Part shown: one piece after another, positions 50,295 to 60,826 of the stretch
Layout: every line of letters begins with the position of its first letter
Numbering within the stretch: the stretch's first letter is position 1
Source: Strigamia acuminata
Taxonomy: Eukaryota > Arthropoda > Chilopoda > Geophilomorpha > Linotaeniidae
Assembly: GCA_949358305.1 (NCBI GenBank)
Contig: OX442314.1
Coordinates: forward strand, 26,211,118-26,275,117
Reading direction: 5' to 3'
Length of the DNA: 64,000 nucleotides
Program-made: the position numbers and the translations under genes
Notes under the pieces: model-generated
What the model saw: the letters and a program-made list of their open reading frames with translations, nothing else
Database searches by the model: none
What the model was told of the DNA's origin: nothing

Positions 50295-52523
50295 CTAGTT
50301 TTTTGAACTAGTCGCACTTGAATCTGTCGATTCGGGCTTGATCAAAGTTTTGACCATTTCTGCCAACGAGTTGGTCAGCGAAGTTTGTAACTTATTTTCA
50401 AAAGTATTTAATTTCGCATCAAGTTTAGCATCTAGTGTTGCATCCAACACTTCTTGAGTTATCCATCTGTTATTAGGACGTTTAGAAGTAGGATCCACAG
50501 TCGGGGAATCCGGCGTACTTCGTTTTTGCAACTCTTCAGAGTTGAAATTTGCACGTGGTTTTAAATCTGGACATTCTCGACGCATGTGTCCTGGTTTCTT
50601 ACAGTGGTAACAAACTAATTGACCACGTCTGGTCTGATCTACTACTCCATTTATTAGATAAACGGCCTCACACTCCTCAGGTAACTCTTCTTCACAAATA
50701 TTAAGTTGTTCTTGTGAATCCAAAGTTAAAGATTTAGCATTTGTCTTCGACTGAGGACGTGTGTCAGTTTTCCGAGGTGGGAAAACAACTGGATTGGAAA
50801 TATTTTCCCTTGCTCCATTAGCTGTACGACTGTACAGGCCTTTATTTTTTGTTATAACGGCATAAATCTCTGTCAAAGGCAAATCCGCTATGCCTTGCGT
50901 ATGCAAAAGCAAATCGTTAGCAGGAGTTACACTCCCGATGAAGAGACAACCAGCCCCTTTTGCATCAAGACTGTCTTGTAATATCCATAACTGGTAATAT
51001 TTGTGCATAAAGTCGTAAAGACTTTCTGTTTCTAGTTGTTTCAACTTAGTTAGTTGGTTCGTCCGCTCTTGTCGAGTGGCTACAAACCGTTCTTTGAACG
51101 CCTGTTCAAATACTTCCCAAGATATGAAATCTTCTCTCCTTTCATGAAACCAACCATGCGCTTGCTCGGTTAAATAACCGGCCACGCCTTTAACAAGCAT
51201 GTCATCGAGTGACATGTTTCGCAGAAAAGCGACATTTTTCACAATATTGAGAAAGCGTTCGCTTTCTTCTGCTTTTCCGGAGAAAACAGGGATATCTGGC
51301 GGTTTCAAACAGTTAGTTTGAGGGACAGAGGCGGAACTTTTTCCTGCCTGCATCAACTTGTGCATGGTTGTGGCAATTGACGCGAGGTCATCAGCCGTCA
51401 TTCCAAAGCTACTGGGGGGGCGCGAATTGTCATTTGACGATCCGCCATTGTTTGGTTGACTCGAGTTATTTTGACTTGAGCCACCACTATTAGGGTTGAA
51501 ATTATTCGACCCTCCTTGATTCGGTCTACTGTGGTTACCAAAATTCGAATGGTTATTCGAATTACCTTGGTTCCCATAATTCGAATGATTATTAGAATTA
51601 TCTCGATTGTTAAAATTCGGGCGATTGTTCGAACTTTCTTGATTACCAAAATTCGGACGATTGTTCGAATTACCTGGCGTACCCTGATTCAAATAGTTAT
51701 TTGAATTTCCTGGAGTTCCAGTAGAAGGATTATTTGGGTTATTCGAGTTCGGAGGAACTGGGTGACCCCTTTGCATATTAGGTGCTGGACTAGAATTGTT
51801 TGCAAATCTAGAATTTGGGTCAAAACGGCGGTTTGGACCTCTTGTCGCACCTGAATTTGGGTTCAAATTTCCAGCGAGATTCGGACAACTATTTGATCCG
51901 TTTGGAAAACTTGGATTAGGGTTGGCCATATTAGGCGGACCCAAATTCGCTCTGTTGAACGTATTCTCAAAGTTCTCTGGATTTGTAAATCCTCTTTGTT
52001 GGTTGCGAGCGAAGTTATTCGCTCGTAATCGTTGCTGGAAAGCACGATTAAAATCTCCTGGTGTCAAATTCGACTGATCTTGACGAGGAGGTTGTGCATT
52101 TTTATTTCTATATCTAGAAATAGGCGTCGAAGGAGTGGGACTAAAATTATTTAATCTTTGGCTGGCTGGGGAATTAGGTTGCTCCGACGTAGTACGACGC
52201 GCGTGCACGAAATCTAATACTTCGGTCAAAGATCTAAATTGGTTTGGGTTCAAACCGTGATCCTGACAAAATAATAGACCGCCTCGGCCTAAATGAGAAC
52301 CTTCAGGAATGCATTCCTCTTCTCCAGGCGGAGTAGGTTCACGTGGAGCCCTATTCTCTCCAGATGGTCCGGCTGTTTCATTTGAAACGCCATTATGGAC
52401 CGCGTGGTTTCCCACTTCTTCAGTTCCATTAGGAACAGGTATAAACCCGGATAGATTCATTCCACCGGTCAAACAAGTTCTTTCCTTACCACGGGTGTTC
52501 ATGTGATGCTGGTTATTAGTCAT
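50295..52523 (-). CDS. Gypsy Gag
   Basis: 742 residues starting with ATG at 52,523. Residues 130-380 are very Asn/Pro/Ser/Gly-rich with FGNQGNSNN-type repeats. A retrotransposon gag capsid domain follows (SGKAEESERFLNIVKNVAFL, then AFKERFVATRQERTNQLTKL). A CCHC knuckle CYHCKKPGHMRREC lies near 630, and a coiled C-terminus (LDAKLDAKLNTFENKLQTSL) ends it. It forms the particle shell and binds RNA. The Asn-rich low-complexity region is unusually long for a Gypsy Gag. The stop codon overlaps the frameshift signal. Confidence 0.92.
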   Translation of the reverse strand: MTNNQHHMNTRGKERTCLTGGMNLSGFIPVPNGTEEVGNHAVHNGVSNETAGPSGENRAPREPTPPGEEECIPEGSHLGRGGLLFCQDHGLNPNQFRSLTEVLDFVHARRTTSEQPNSPASQRLNNFSPTPSTPISRYRNKNAQPPRQDQSNLTPGDFNRAFQQRLRANNFARNQQRGFTNPENFENTFNRANLGPPNMANPNPSFPNGSNSCPNLAGNLNPNSGATRGPNRRFDPNSRFANNSSPAPNMQRGHPVPPNSNNPNNPSTGTPGNSNNYLNQGTPGNSNNRPNFGNQESSNNRPNFNNRDNSNNHSNYGNQGNSNNHSNFGNHSRPNQGGSNNFNPNSGGSSQNNSSQPNNGGSSNDNSRPPSSFGMTADDLASIATTMHKLMQAGKSSASVPQTNCLKPPDIPVFSGKAEESERFLNIVKNVAFLRNMSLDDMLVKGVAGYLTEQAHGWFHERREDFISWEVFEQAFKERFVATRQERTNQLTKLKQLETESLYDFMHKYYQLWILQDSLDAKGAGCLFIGSVTPANDLLLHTQGIADLPLTEIYAVITKNKGLYSRTANGARENISNPVVFPPRKTDTRPQSKTNAKSLTLDSQEQLNICEEELPEECEAVYLINGVVDQTRRGQLVCYHCKKPGHMRRECPDLKPRANFNSEELQKRSTPDSPTVDPTSKRPNNRWITQEVLDATLDAKLDAKLNTFENKLQTSLTNSLAEMVKTLIKPESTDSSATSSKN
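50298..50304 (-). promoter_or_regulatory. -1 ribosomal frameshift site A AAA AAC at the gag stop
   Basis: In the sense direction Gag ends TCA AAA AAC TAG. The heptamer A-AAA-AAC is in the correct phase (X XXY YYZ) immediately before the stop. Slipping by -1 continues into CTA GAT CCG and then without a stop into the Pol frame. A G-rich CCGGGGGAC follows 6 nt later. Confidence 0.88.
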
Positions 52524-53812
52524 AACTAAACTTAAAACTAAGAAAATTTCCTAAGTCTGAGAGATAACGATGAAGTTGCAAACGTTCAGGAGGATCGCAA
52601 ACGAAGCAGTGGTCACACTAGTTCGAAGGGAAGTAAGGGTACTTCGATACACCTCTCTGATTGGTCAAGTATCAACGCTAGTCTCGCGAGAGTCCAATCT
52701 CGTCCGAGATTGGTGGAAATCATCAAGTTCGTGGAACCGTAATCTTGACAGATTCCAGTGTTACGACGTAGTCACCAAACAAAATGGATACTTCTTAAAA
52801 TATTTTAAAATATCACCGCATTTATTAATAAATGAATGATCACCTTTATGGAATTTTTTAAAGTTTTAAAACTCGTAATTTCAAAAGACGCGCCGATTCG
52901 TTTGAATCGACGGCTTTTCTGCACAACACGGGTTGCTAGGCAACACAACAGCGAGAATTCTTCTTCGCTAAAATTCGAGTGGTATTCCATTCGTAAATTT
53001 CGATTTCAATGGCTTGAGATCACGATTTTTAACCAACAATTTAATGTAGATCAAGTCTGTAAAATAAGGTAAACCCACTTTGAAATAAAATATAAATTTT
53101 AATTCCTTTGAAAAACGTCAATTTTCTTTCTAATTTATTTAGGCAAATAAATTTAGGTTTAACTTGAAGTCTCAAGCAAAATACATGTGAAAAACATTTC
53201 TAAAAATAAAACAACTGTTAAATTGATAGAATTCTTTAAGAATTCCATCAAAAGTCAACTTTTCAAAATTAGGCCCGACCGCGTGGTTTGGTCAGATCGT
53301 CGATGACAAAATGACGTTACCCGGGCGGAACCAACTTCAACAAGTTCGGGCAAGATTTTTCCGTTCTTGGGGTTAGGCCTTTAGGCCTGACCACGCGGTA
53401 GAAATTATTATTTTGTTAAAACAATCAATCTCTACTGCGGAGAAAACAGAATAAAGTGAGTGACACTTATTATCTTGCGAGAAGTTCTAAAACAGCATAA
53501 AATATATTAAACACATATAAATTTCAAACGAAATTTATTTTTTACACACAAAAATCACCATTAACGTTATACTACTCGAATTCACCATAGACATACAAAA
53601 CTTCAAATTTTATTTAAAATTTGGCAGCCTATCTCGGTAGAACCTCCACTTGTGACGGTTCTAACGAGATTCCTATAAAAAGAAAAACATTATACATACA
53701 TGGATTCTGTCACACAAAAAATTTCATTTGAAATTTTATCACCGCAAGCACATTTCCGAATTCTCATAAACACACGAAAAACTTCAAAATTTATTTTAAA
53801 TTTAGGCAGCCT
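52524..53812 (-). other. Gypsy 5' leader
   Basis: About 1.3 kb between the primer site and gag. It is noncoding, with a duplicated primer-site region near 53,590-53,830 and a GGCCTGACCACGCGG repeat in both orientations near 53,275 and 53,390. Confidence 0.6.
53631..53648 (-). repeat. Second copy of the Gypsy primer-binding site
   Basis: It is the same 18 bases as at 53,813-53,830, with the same flanks (GGCAGCCT before and CTTGTGAC after on the plus strand), 182 bp apart. A tandem duplication of the leader edge is the likely cause. Confidence 0.85.
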
Positions 53813-53830
53813 ATCTCGGTAGAACCTCCA
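53813..53830 (-). promoter_or_regulatory. Gypsy primer-binding site, probably tRNA-Gln
   Basis: In the sense direction, TGGAGGTTCTACCGAGAT begins two bases after the 5' LTR. The TGG start fits a tRNA CCA end. The rest is close to the complement of the 3' end of animal tRNA-Gln as I remember it (about two changes). Confidence 0.7.
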
Positions 53831-53832
53831 CT

Positions 53833-55576
53833 TGTGACGATTCTACTTTTGGGCTAATTTATTAGTCCTTTAAGATAGATAATTCGGTTTATACAAGACG
53901 TTGCTAAGTTTAGCAACAACCTAACCGAGATAAGCTACGGAAGCCCTTACAAACATGAATATGTGATCAAGCAGAAACAACTTACAGTTTTAGTGTGACA
54001 TAACATATTTATTACTAAATATTAACGACAAATGATGGGTTCTTGACGCGTGTAAACGGGCGGCATCAACTGGTTGAGGATCCGGGCGAAGCCAGAGGGG
54101 TACGGCTGACTTGCGGCATCGTCACAAATATCGCTACGGAGACGTATTTGGTCCGCAGCTCGAGTATCTAATAATGCGAAGAGTCCTTCGCATAAGTAGG
54201 AATATTCAGCAGAATATTCCATGTTCCAAATGAATAAAAGTAAAGTAATTAGTGGAATACAACAAATGCATTGTTGTATAAATATTAATTGGGCGGGGAC
54301 CGTCACGACAATTGAGAGAACGTCGCGGGAGTTGTTGAGACTCCATCCGCCAGCATGCCTTACGACGACAAGATCTCGTGATCAGGCGCCGAGTATTTAA
54401 TTGTGTGCTTTAACTCGCTATCGGTGGTACCAACCACCAGGTAAACATTTCTATGGACTTACCGGTATAAAAAGATATTGCCAATACAGGACTACCAATG
54501 CCCGAGTAATTTGTTTAACACAGTGTTGTTCAACTCCTGTTCACGGGTTACTAACCCGGAGGGTACGATGGGGCGGGGACCGTCACGACGGTCGAGAGAA
54601 CCATCGCGGGAGGTTTTGACACCTCCATCCGCCAGCATGCCTTACGATGGCGGGATCAGCAGATCGAGCACCGGGTAAAATATTATTTGGCCACTGCCGT
54701 TGGATTACCATTATCCAGGTAGTTGTTTTATCGCAACATCTTTAGATATTACTCACGGGCTACCAACCCGGCGTGTTACCTGTGCATTAAGCCTTTACCG
54801 ACTTTTAACGAGCGGAAGGACCAATCGTAGAAAGACGGGAACCTGCGTGGGCTGTTTACAACAACCATCCTGCAGCGGACTGTGGCCAGTTAGCTGAGGG
54901 ACCTACTTTCATTTAGCAAGGTCGTACTGTATACGACCGTTATATTAAGCCACCGTACGAAGTCCTACTGTCCCGTAGAACAGCTGGCTAACGTTACGGG
55001 GCCATTTCATGCGAATGCATGTCTATTACCGGAGTTGGCCTTCCCGAAAAGGCCTTACAACAACAATAACAGATAGTAATGAATACTATCTGTGGAGAGC
55101 TGAGGTGGCCTGATGTGTCGATAGAGAATAATGAAATCAAACGATAACAATTCAACTACAGACAATATACAAGTTCAGTTATCAAGCCAGGGCGTGGGAG
55201 AGTGAGAAACTGGAGCTTATATAGTTCTGTAGAACTACTAGATTGGCGACAGCCAATCAGCGTACGAATCGGCGGATTCGTGGGTCACTAGTCCGGACCT
55301 AATATATGACTATGTCCAGATGGGCCCAGTTGGGGTCCGGAAGGGTCCAATTGGTTCCCTTCGACAGGTAAGTAATGTGGATATTGATTCGATGGAATCA
55401 ACATCATTAAGTAATTAATACTTAATTCATTGAATAAAATAGTTATATTTTATTCACCGTGTCTTAAATAATTATTTATCACACTTTTTAGTTTTAACCG
55501 AGTTTGGAATACGCGCGTTGGTTAAACAACGCCATCTATGGTGAACATTGATAACTATCGATTTGTAATCATCACA
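53833..55576 (-). repeat. 5' LTR of the Gypsy element
   Basis: 1,744 bp, same as the 3' LTR by eye. The TATATAAGCTC promoter block is read on the minus strand at 55,214-55,224. Confidence 0.93.
55214..55224 (-). promoter_or_regulatory. TATA box in the Gypsy 5' LTR
   Basis: In the sense direction CTATATAAGCT occurs. The same block is kept in the diverged solo LTR near 536-546, which supports a conserved promoter. Confidence 0.6.
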
Positions 55577-56214
55577 AAGGAATTTATTTCTCGGAGGTGT
55601 CTGCGACCCAGGAAGTGTGGGTGTTTCCGATGATGTGGGCCGTTCATGTGATCCGGCTGGTCCAGTTGGTGTGAGCAGTTGAACTGATGTGTACGGTTCA
55701 CTTGGTGTGGGTGGTCCAGTTAGTGTAGCCGGTCCAGAAAATGTGGATAATGAGGAAGATGATCGCAGCCCAACAGATTCTTCATTATCTAAAAAATTTA
55801 AATCATATATGAGTTTCATAGCGCATGGTTTAATTATTTTAGAGAAACCTTCATCACTGTCGCTGCGTCCATGTGTCAATCCATCCAAAATTTCTTGAAC
55901 TGGTATGATGGCAATGGTATTTTCTGTCTGTGAAACTACCGATTCGTGGACTAAACCATCGTCGTTTACTGGCAGGTACCCCAAAATCTTGTTTACTAAA
56001 GAGTAAAACCTCCAACTTGATCTGGACCCACCAGTAGATCCAACTATACGTTTCTCTTTTCTGAAATAAATATAATAAAATGTGTATAGTAAAATTTTAT
56101 AAATACTGAATAGTGTGATGTAAACTCTGCAAATGTAGAAAAGTTGTTGTTTAAACTGCAAATGTTGCAAAAATGGCAAAATCGCAATATTTGCAGTTTA
56201 AACCGCAACTTTTC

Positions 56215-56760
56215 AACATTTGCGGTTTAAATCGCAACAAATATTTTAAATGTAGTGGTTTAAACTGCAAATGTTTCAATTTAAGCTGCAAACGTTGCAA
56301 ATGTTGAAAATACTACGATTTTATCCGTACTTTAAATCTAAACACGTGCGGTTGAAATCGTAGTATTTCCTACATTTCCAATGTATACCGAAAAATTTGC
56401 AGTTTAAATCGCAACAAATATTTCAAATGTAGTGGTTTAAACTGCAAATGTTTCAATTTAAGCTGCAAACGTTGCAAATGTTGAAAATACTACGATTTTA
56501 TCCGTACTTTAAATCTAAACACGTGCGGTTAAAATCGTAGTATTTCCTACATTTCCAATGTATACCGAAAAATTTGCAGTTTAAATCGCAACAAATATTT
56601 CAAATGTAGTGGTTTAAACTGCAAATGTTTCAATTTAAGCTGCAAACGTTGCAAATGTTGAAAATACTACGATTTTATCCGTACTTTAAATCTAAACACG
56701 TGCGGTTGAAATCGTAGTATTTCCTACATTTCCAATTTATATCGCAAAATTTGCAGTTTA
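56215..56760. repeat. Three tandem copies of a 177-bp repeat in the Harbinger accessory-gene intron
   Basis: The block ATCGCAACAAATATTT starts at 56,231, 56,408 and 56,585. Each unit contains GTGGTTTAAACTGCAAATG and an inverted pair around ACACGTGCGGTT (ACTACGATTTTATCC against GAAATCGTAGTA). The flanks (56,100-56,215 and 56,760-56,940) hold looser GCAAATGTTG repeats. Confidence 0.88.
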
Positions 56761-58181
56761 AATCTAAACATGCGCTGTTTAAATCTTAGTATATTCAACA
56801 TTGGCAAATTATATCGCAACATTTGCAGTTTACATCGAAACATGTGCGATGTGAATTGCAAATGTTGCGATATAAATTGAAAATTTAGCAAGCATTTGCA
56901 GTTTAAACCACAACATTTGAAGTAATTGTATTTATTTTAATTTATATTTACCTAAATACGGCAGTCAAATTCTTAATTTTGCTTTGGACTGATTCCCACG
57001 ACCTGATAAAGTTGTGTTCCTTTAACCCTGCCGCGATTTTTTCGTAAACAATGCGATTCCTCTTGGCCCTACGCAAATCGTCATTGTTGTCTTCCCACAG
57101 ATGAATCAACAAATGCGTTTCATCATCACTCCATATTTCCTTTTTTTTTCGCTGCCTTTTTTCTAAATTATCTGAATTTTCCATTTGGTTGACCACTGGC
57201 ATGGAAGCAGCCATGTTTGTTTGACCAATAATGGCAATGCATTATGGGTACCATGACATCACAAGCTAGCTTAGAACTAGCTAATCCAGTTCCCTGAACT
57301 AGATTATTTTATCTAGTTTCAAAACTGATAAGCTAGCTTAGGATAAGCTAGTTGTGTTCGCACTACATTTATACAACTAGTTATAAAGAGTTAAGCTAGC
57401 TTAACTCTGTAGTGCGAACGGGGTATTACTATATCATAGTTAACCCTAGCAGCCCCAACCTAAAAAAAAATCCCTCCTCACCCAACCCGGGTCATTTTTG
57501 ACCCCAACAAAGATGGCCGCCGCAGCACATGGAAGCATGCATGTGTCCAAATGCACTCGCTTCGTTTTCTGTCTATTTGAAATCAAATTCCAGTTATTTT
57601 GGTATTTTTGGAACTAGTGAGTACATTCCCAAGTAACAAAACTATGTTAAATCTATGTAGAATCTATGCAAACCGTCTATCTTGGGACATAGATTTAACA
57701 TAGAATAAGGTAGAAACTATGCCGAAACTACATAGCATTGACATGGAATAAGCGCATTTCGGTCACGATTTTGACATAGCATCTACATAGAGCTGTAGAT
57801 CGATGCTATGTCAATACAACGTCAAATCGACGTCGAATTCTACGTAGAGTTCTATGTCGATTCGACACGAAATCGATCTACCGCTCTATGTAGATTAGTA
57901 TATATCTTACTAATAACAAATTATGTTGAGGATGGTTGAAATGAAAGGTCAGTCATATTAGGCTAAGAACTAACAAGTGAAGTTTATTCGGGGTCAAGCT
58001 ACAAGGTGGCGCTGGGGGTACAGCGCCTGAGGCAAAGATAACGTCACTACACAAAACATGCAGTGAAGTCCGAACACAGCATCATTCCCCATTAATGGCA
58101 CATTAATCAAATCACAAATACAATAATAGAATTCATTCACGATAGACAATGTACCAATTCGATTAATAAAAACAAATACAC

Positions 58182-59702
58182 TTAATCACTGTTATTATAT
58201 CCGTAAAATTGTGTCGGGTTGCAAATACGCTGGGGATGGCGGTACGGCACAACAGGAGTATTGACGGGAACAGGAGGAGGTGTAGGAGCTGGAGAAGCAT
58301 TACGAACGTTTGGGAGATTGGGTGAATTGGGAGGAGCAACTAGGACTTGCGGTTGTACAACTGGCGGTGTGTTACCGAGGTTTGAGTCGTCTATTATCAA
58401 AGGAAAATGTCCGCGATTCCCTCCCCCCTCCGGAGTTTGGGCGTGCAAAGTCTGGCGTCTTCGGAGCTGGTCCGCATGTCGGTTCCAAATTATGGCATTT
58501 CCGACGGCCACATCGTACGTGGTGGACGATGTCTTCTGCGATATTATTCCAGGAACCCATCTCGCGGCGTGCGAATAGTCGCGCGCGAACACCAATTCCC
58601 CAGGCTCGAAGGAACGGCGCGTTTCCACAGTTGTTGGCTCCGGCATTAAGCGGGGGTTCAACAAATGTAATCTAGTTCGAACAGTTCGTTGTAGAAATGC
58701 CTCGGACGGCGTAGTCCGTGTAGAAACGTGCGGCGTCGAGCGATAGGCAATCAAAAATTGGTCAACGGCTTCTGAAATGCTCAAATTCAAATTTAGAAAT
58801 TTCCCGACTTGATTTTTAAATGTCTTCACGAAGCCTTCCACTGCTCCGTTGGTAGCTGGGTGGAAAGGCGGTGAACGAGTTTGTCGGATGCCGTTCCGTG
58901 ACAGGAAGTCAACAAATTCCGCTGAAGTGAATTGCGGCCCATTGTCGGAATGAACGTGGATCGGCAAGCCGTGACGTTTAAACCAACATTTTAAAACCGC
59001 AATTGTTGCTTTCGAGGTAGTGGCGGTCATCATACGAACTTCGCACCACTTGGTGCGCGCATCCACAGCCAACAGGAACATTTTGCCATGAAAGGGGCCG
59101 GCGAAATCGAGGTGGATTCGCCCCCAAATTTCGTCGGGAATGGGCCAACGCAAGTCGGACGTCTTAGGCGGATCCGGGAGTGCGCGCTGGCACACGTCGC
59201 ACGAACGCACCATCGACTCAATGTCACGGTCGATTGACGGCCACCAAACTGTTGAACGAGCGAGCGACTTGGTGCGCACGATTCCAAAATGTCCTGCGTG
59301 CAACTCCGCCAGGACCGCACGGCGAAGCTGTTCTGGCACGACTAAACGCTCCGTCAGGAACAAGAATGGTCCATGCGTGGAGAAGGCGAACCTGTGCTTG
59401 TAAAAATTTTTTAAGTCAGGTGTTGTCGATTTCCATTCGCCTCGGATGCACTGCAGAACTGCTTGCAATTGGGCGTCTGCGTCGTATGCTGCACGCAAGG
59501 CTGCTTGCGATACTGGAAACTGCGAAAGAGAAACGGAAAAAATTTCGTTAACGTGCATGTCGAGGTCTTCTCGAGCGTTGGCGTCGATGTGGACAACGAA
59601 AATACTTCTGCGCCCACCAGGTCGCCAGTTTTCGACAGCAAACCAAATGCTTCGAGCCAGTCGCGGCCAAGGAGTGGGATGGGGCCGTGAGTCGCCACGC
59701 AC
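58182..59702 (-). CDS. Integrase ORF of the RT-less LTR element
   Basis: 506 open codons. The first about 100 residues lie over the deletion joint and the Gag-protease ORF, so the true start is unknown. From about 130 there is an HHCC finger (HAGHFG...CDVCQR). The catalytic core has HLDFAGP (Asp), HSDNGPQFT (Asp) and NGAVEGFVKT (Glu), then a C-terminal domain and a Pro-rich tail. All integrase residues are present. The family looks like Gypsy rather than Copia because of the order and the core sequence. The frame differs from that of Gag-protease by a shift, so a frameshift or separate initiation would be needed. Confidence 0.85.
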   Translation of the reverse strand: MRGDSRPHPTPWPRLARSIWFAVENWRPGGRRSIFVVHIDANAREDLDMHVNEIFSVSLSQFPVSQAALRAAYDADAQLQAVLQCIRGEWKSTTPDLKNFYKHRFAFSTHGPFLFLTERLVVPEQLRRAVLAELHAGHFGIVRTKSLARSTVWWPSIDRDIESMVRSCDVCQRALPDPPKTSDLRWPIPDEIWGRIHLDFAGPFHGKMFLLAVDARTKWCEVRMMTATTSKATIAVLKCWFKRHGLPIHVHSDNGPQFTSAEFVDFLSRNGIRQTRSPPFHPATNGAVEGFVKTFKNQVGKFLNLNLSISEAVDQFLIAYRSTPHVSTRTTPSEAFLQRTVRTRLHLLNPRLMPEPTTVETRRSFEPGELVFARDYSHAARWVPGIISQKTSSTTYDVAVGNAIIWNRHADQLRRRQTLHAQTPEGGGNRGHFPLIIDDSNLGNTPPVVQPQVLVAPPNSPNLPNVRNASPAPTPPPVPVNTPVVPYRHPQRICNPTQFYGYNNSD

Positions 59703-60826
59703 AACGGCAAACGAAAATCGCGATCACGATGACGAACCGGAACTTCGCAAACCCCTTCCATTCGGAGTGTTGTGCCGCCATACGTATTCATCTGGATCGG
59801 AAGGGGCTGCAATGGAAAATTTGAAAAATATTTAGTATAAGTTTCGAGATTTATAAATGTAGCGCCTGCTCCCGTGTCCATTTCCATTAGGAGATTGACA
59901 TTAGCAATTTTAATGGCCAAAATAATTGGTTGTGTGGCTTTAATGCCAATCGCGTTGACGGTCGTCGTCAAATCCGGCTCAACAGCGTAGTACGTGAGCT
60001 GTTGTGGCATCTCGACTGCATGGACTGGAGCTGGTGACTTCAAGACCGACCGGCAAACTGGTTTGATGTGGCCAGTTTTTCCGCATCCGTGGCACGTGGC
60101 ATCGCGAAAGCGGCACGCTTCACGCGTGTGCGACTTACTGCCGCAAGCAGAACACGCCGACACATTTCCTTTCGAGTTGGATGGTTGGCGGCCTGGTTGA
60201 AACGAGGTAGTGCCCCTCGAGGAGCGTTTTCTACCCCTTGACGCATCGTGACGTGGTTTGGAGTCGTGGTGGAGTTTGTGCACCGGCAGCGCCGATGCAT
60301 TCTGCGTCGCGATCGTCGAAAATTCCTTTTGCGACACTTCAGCAGCGGCAGCGAACTCGACTGCGTCGTCGAACGTCAAATCTTTTTTTAACGTGAGCGC
60401 CTGTTGCACTTGCTCATTCTGGAGGCCACAAAGAAAGCGATTTCTTAATTCGTTAGTTTTGTCGGCGAACTCACAGTTTTGGGCCAGGTCCTGAAGAGCG
60501 AGAGAATACTCCAGCACGGTTTCATTCGGCAGTCGATCACGGCGGTGAAAACGGCGAATTTCTCCCAGCACGAGCGGCTTCGCGCGTGCATTTTTCTGCA
60601 TCAAGGCCACAAGGTCCGCGTACTTCAATTCAGCAGCTTCCTTCGGCGCCGCGAGCGTGTCCAGCTGCTTGAAGGTCGGCATGCCGACGTACGACAAGAG
60701 CGTATGGACCTTCTCCTGGTCATCGACGATCTTATTGCAAGCAAAAATACTTGTCATACGCTTGCAATACAGGCCCCAATCCTCTGTTGGATCGTATTCC
60801 CGCGGTGTCCCTTTTAGAGCTGACAT
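59411..60826 (-). CDS. Gag-protease ORF of the RT-less LTR element
   Basis: 471 residues from ATG at 60,826. A capsid-like Gag region holds residues 1-190 (EDWGLYCKRMTSIFACNKI...LRNRFLCGLQNEQVQQALTL). Two zinc knuckles follow (CSACGSKSHTREAC and CHGCGKTGHIKPVC, about 225-260). The protease has MEMDTGAGATFIN (near 315), and GRDWLEAFG marks its end. The last about 65 residues have no family resemblance and run out of frame over the integrase ORF, as expected after an internal deletion near 59,560-59,640. Confidence 0.85.
   Translation of the reverse strand: MSALKGTPREYDPTEDWGLYCKRMTSIFACNKIVDDQEKVHTLLSYVGMPTFKQLDTLAAPKEAAELKYADLVALMQKNARAKPLVLGEIRRFHRRDRLPNETVLEYSLALQDLAQNCEFADKTNELRNRFLCGLQNEQVQQALTLKKDLTFDDAVEFAAAAEVSQKEFSTIATQNASALPVHKLHHDSKPRHDASRGRKRSSRGTTSFQPGRQPSNSKGNVSACSACGSKSHTREACRFRDATCHGCGKTGHIKPVCRSVLKSPAPVHAVEMPQQLTYYAVEPDLTTTVNAIGIKATQPIILAIKIANVNLLMEMDTGAGATFINLETYTKYFSNFPLQPLPIQMNTYGGTTLRMEGVCEVPVRHRDRDFRLPLCVATHGPIPLLGRDWLEAFGLLSKTGDLVGAEVFSLSTSTPTLEKTSTCTLTKFFPFLFRSFQYRKQPCVQHTTQTPNCKQFCSASEANGNRQHLT

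Larger units (their letters stand above)
41044..55576 (-). mobile_element. Full-length Gypsy (Metaviridae) LTR retrotransposon with a third ORF
   Basis: Its two 1,744-bp LTRs (41,044-42,787 and 53,833-55,576) show no difference by eye, so the insertion is recent. A 4-bp AAGG duplication lies at 41,040-41,043 and 55,577-55,580. Sense is the minus strand: 5' LTR, primer site, a 1.3-kb leader, Gag, Pol by -1 frameshift, a 1-kb spacer, ORF3, a 0.7-kb spacer, a polypurine tract and the 3' LTR. At 14.5 kb it is large for Gypsy because of the long LTRs and the ORF3 module. Confidence 0.95.
40833..57214 (-). pseudogene. Harbinger Myb-like accessory gene, split by the Gypsy element
   Basis: Exon 1 is 57,214-56,952 (minus), ending TTTAG|gtaaat. 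It encodes a basic N-terminus and a trihelix/Myb-SANT-like domain (IWSDDETHLLIHLWED...RSWESVQSKIKNL). After an intron with 177-bp repeats, exon 2 starts at 56,060 (TTTATTTCAG|A). It runs through an R-I-V-G-S-T-G-G segment and an S/T/P-rich stretch to the Gypsy insertion at 55,577. On the far side of the Gypsy element the same frame continues from 41,043 to a TAA at 40,833-40,835. It reads through the shared AAGG/CCTT site without a stop and encodes a coiled, charged C-terminus. Such Myb-like proteins bind the TIRs and import the transposase. The gene is broken by one insertion only. Confidence 0.85.
39382..57425 (+). mobile_element. PIF/Harbinger DNA transposon carrying a nested Gypsy element
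   Basis: The TIRs are TACCCTGTTCGCACTACA and, inverted at the right end, TACCCCGTTCGCACTACA. TTA flanks both sides (39,379-39,381 and 57,426-57,428), the standard PIF/Harbinger target. It carries a transposase (+) and a Myb-like second gene (-), the usual two-gene layout. Without the Gypsy element it would be about 3.5 kb. Confidence 0.95.
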
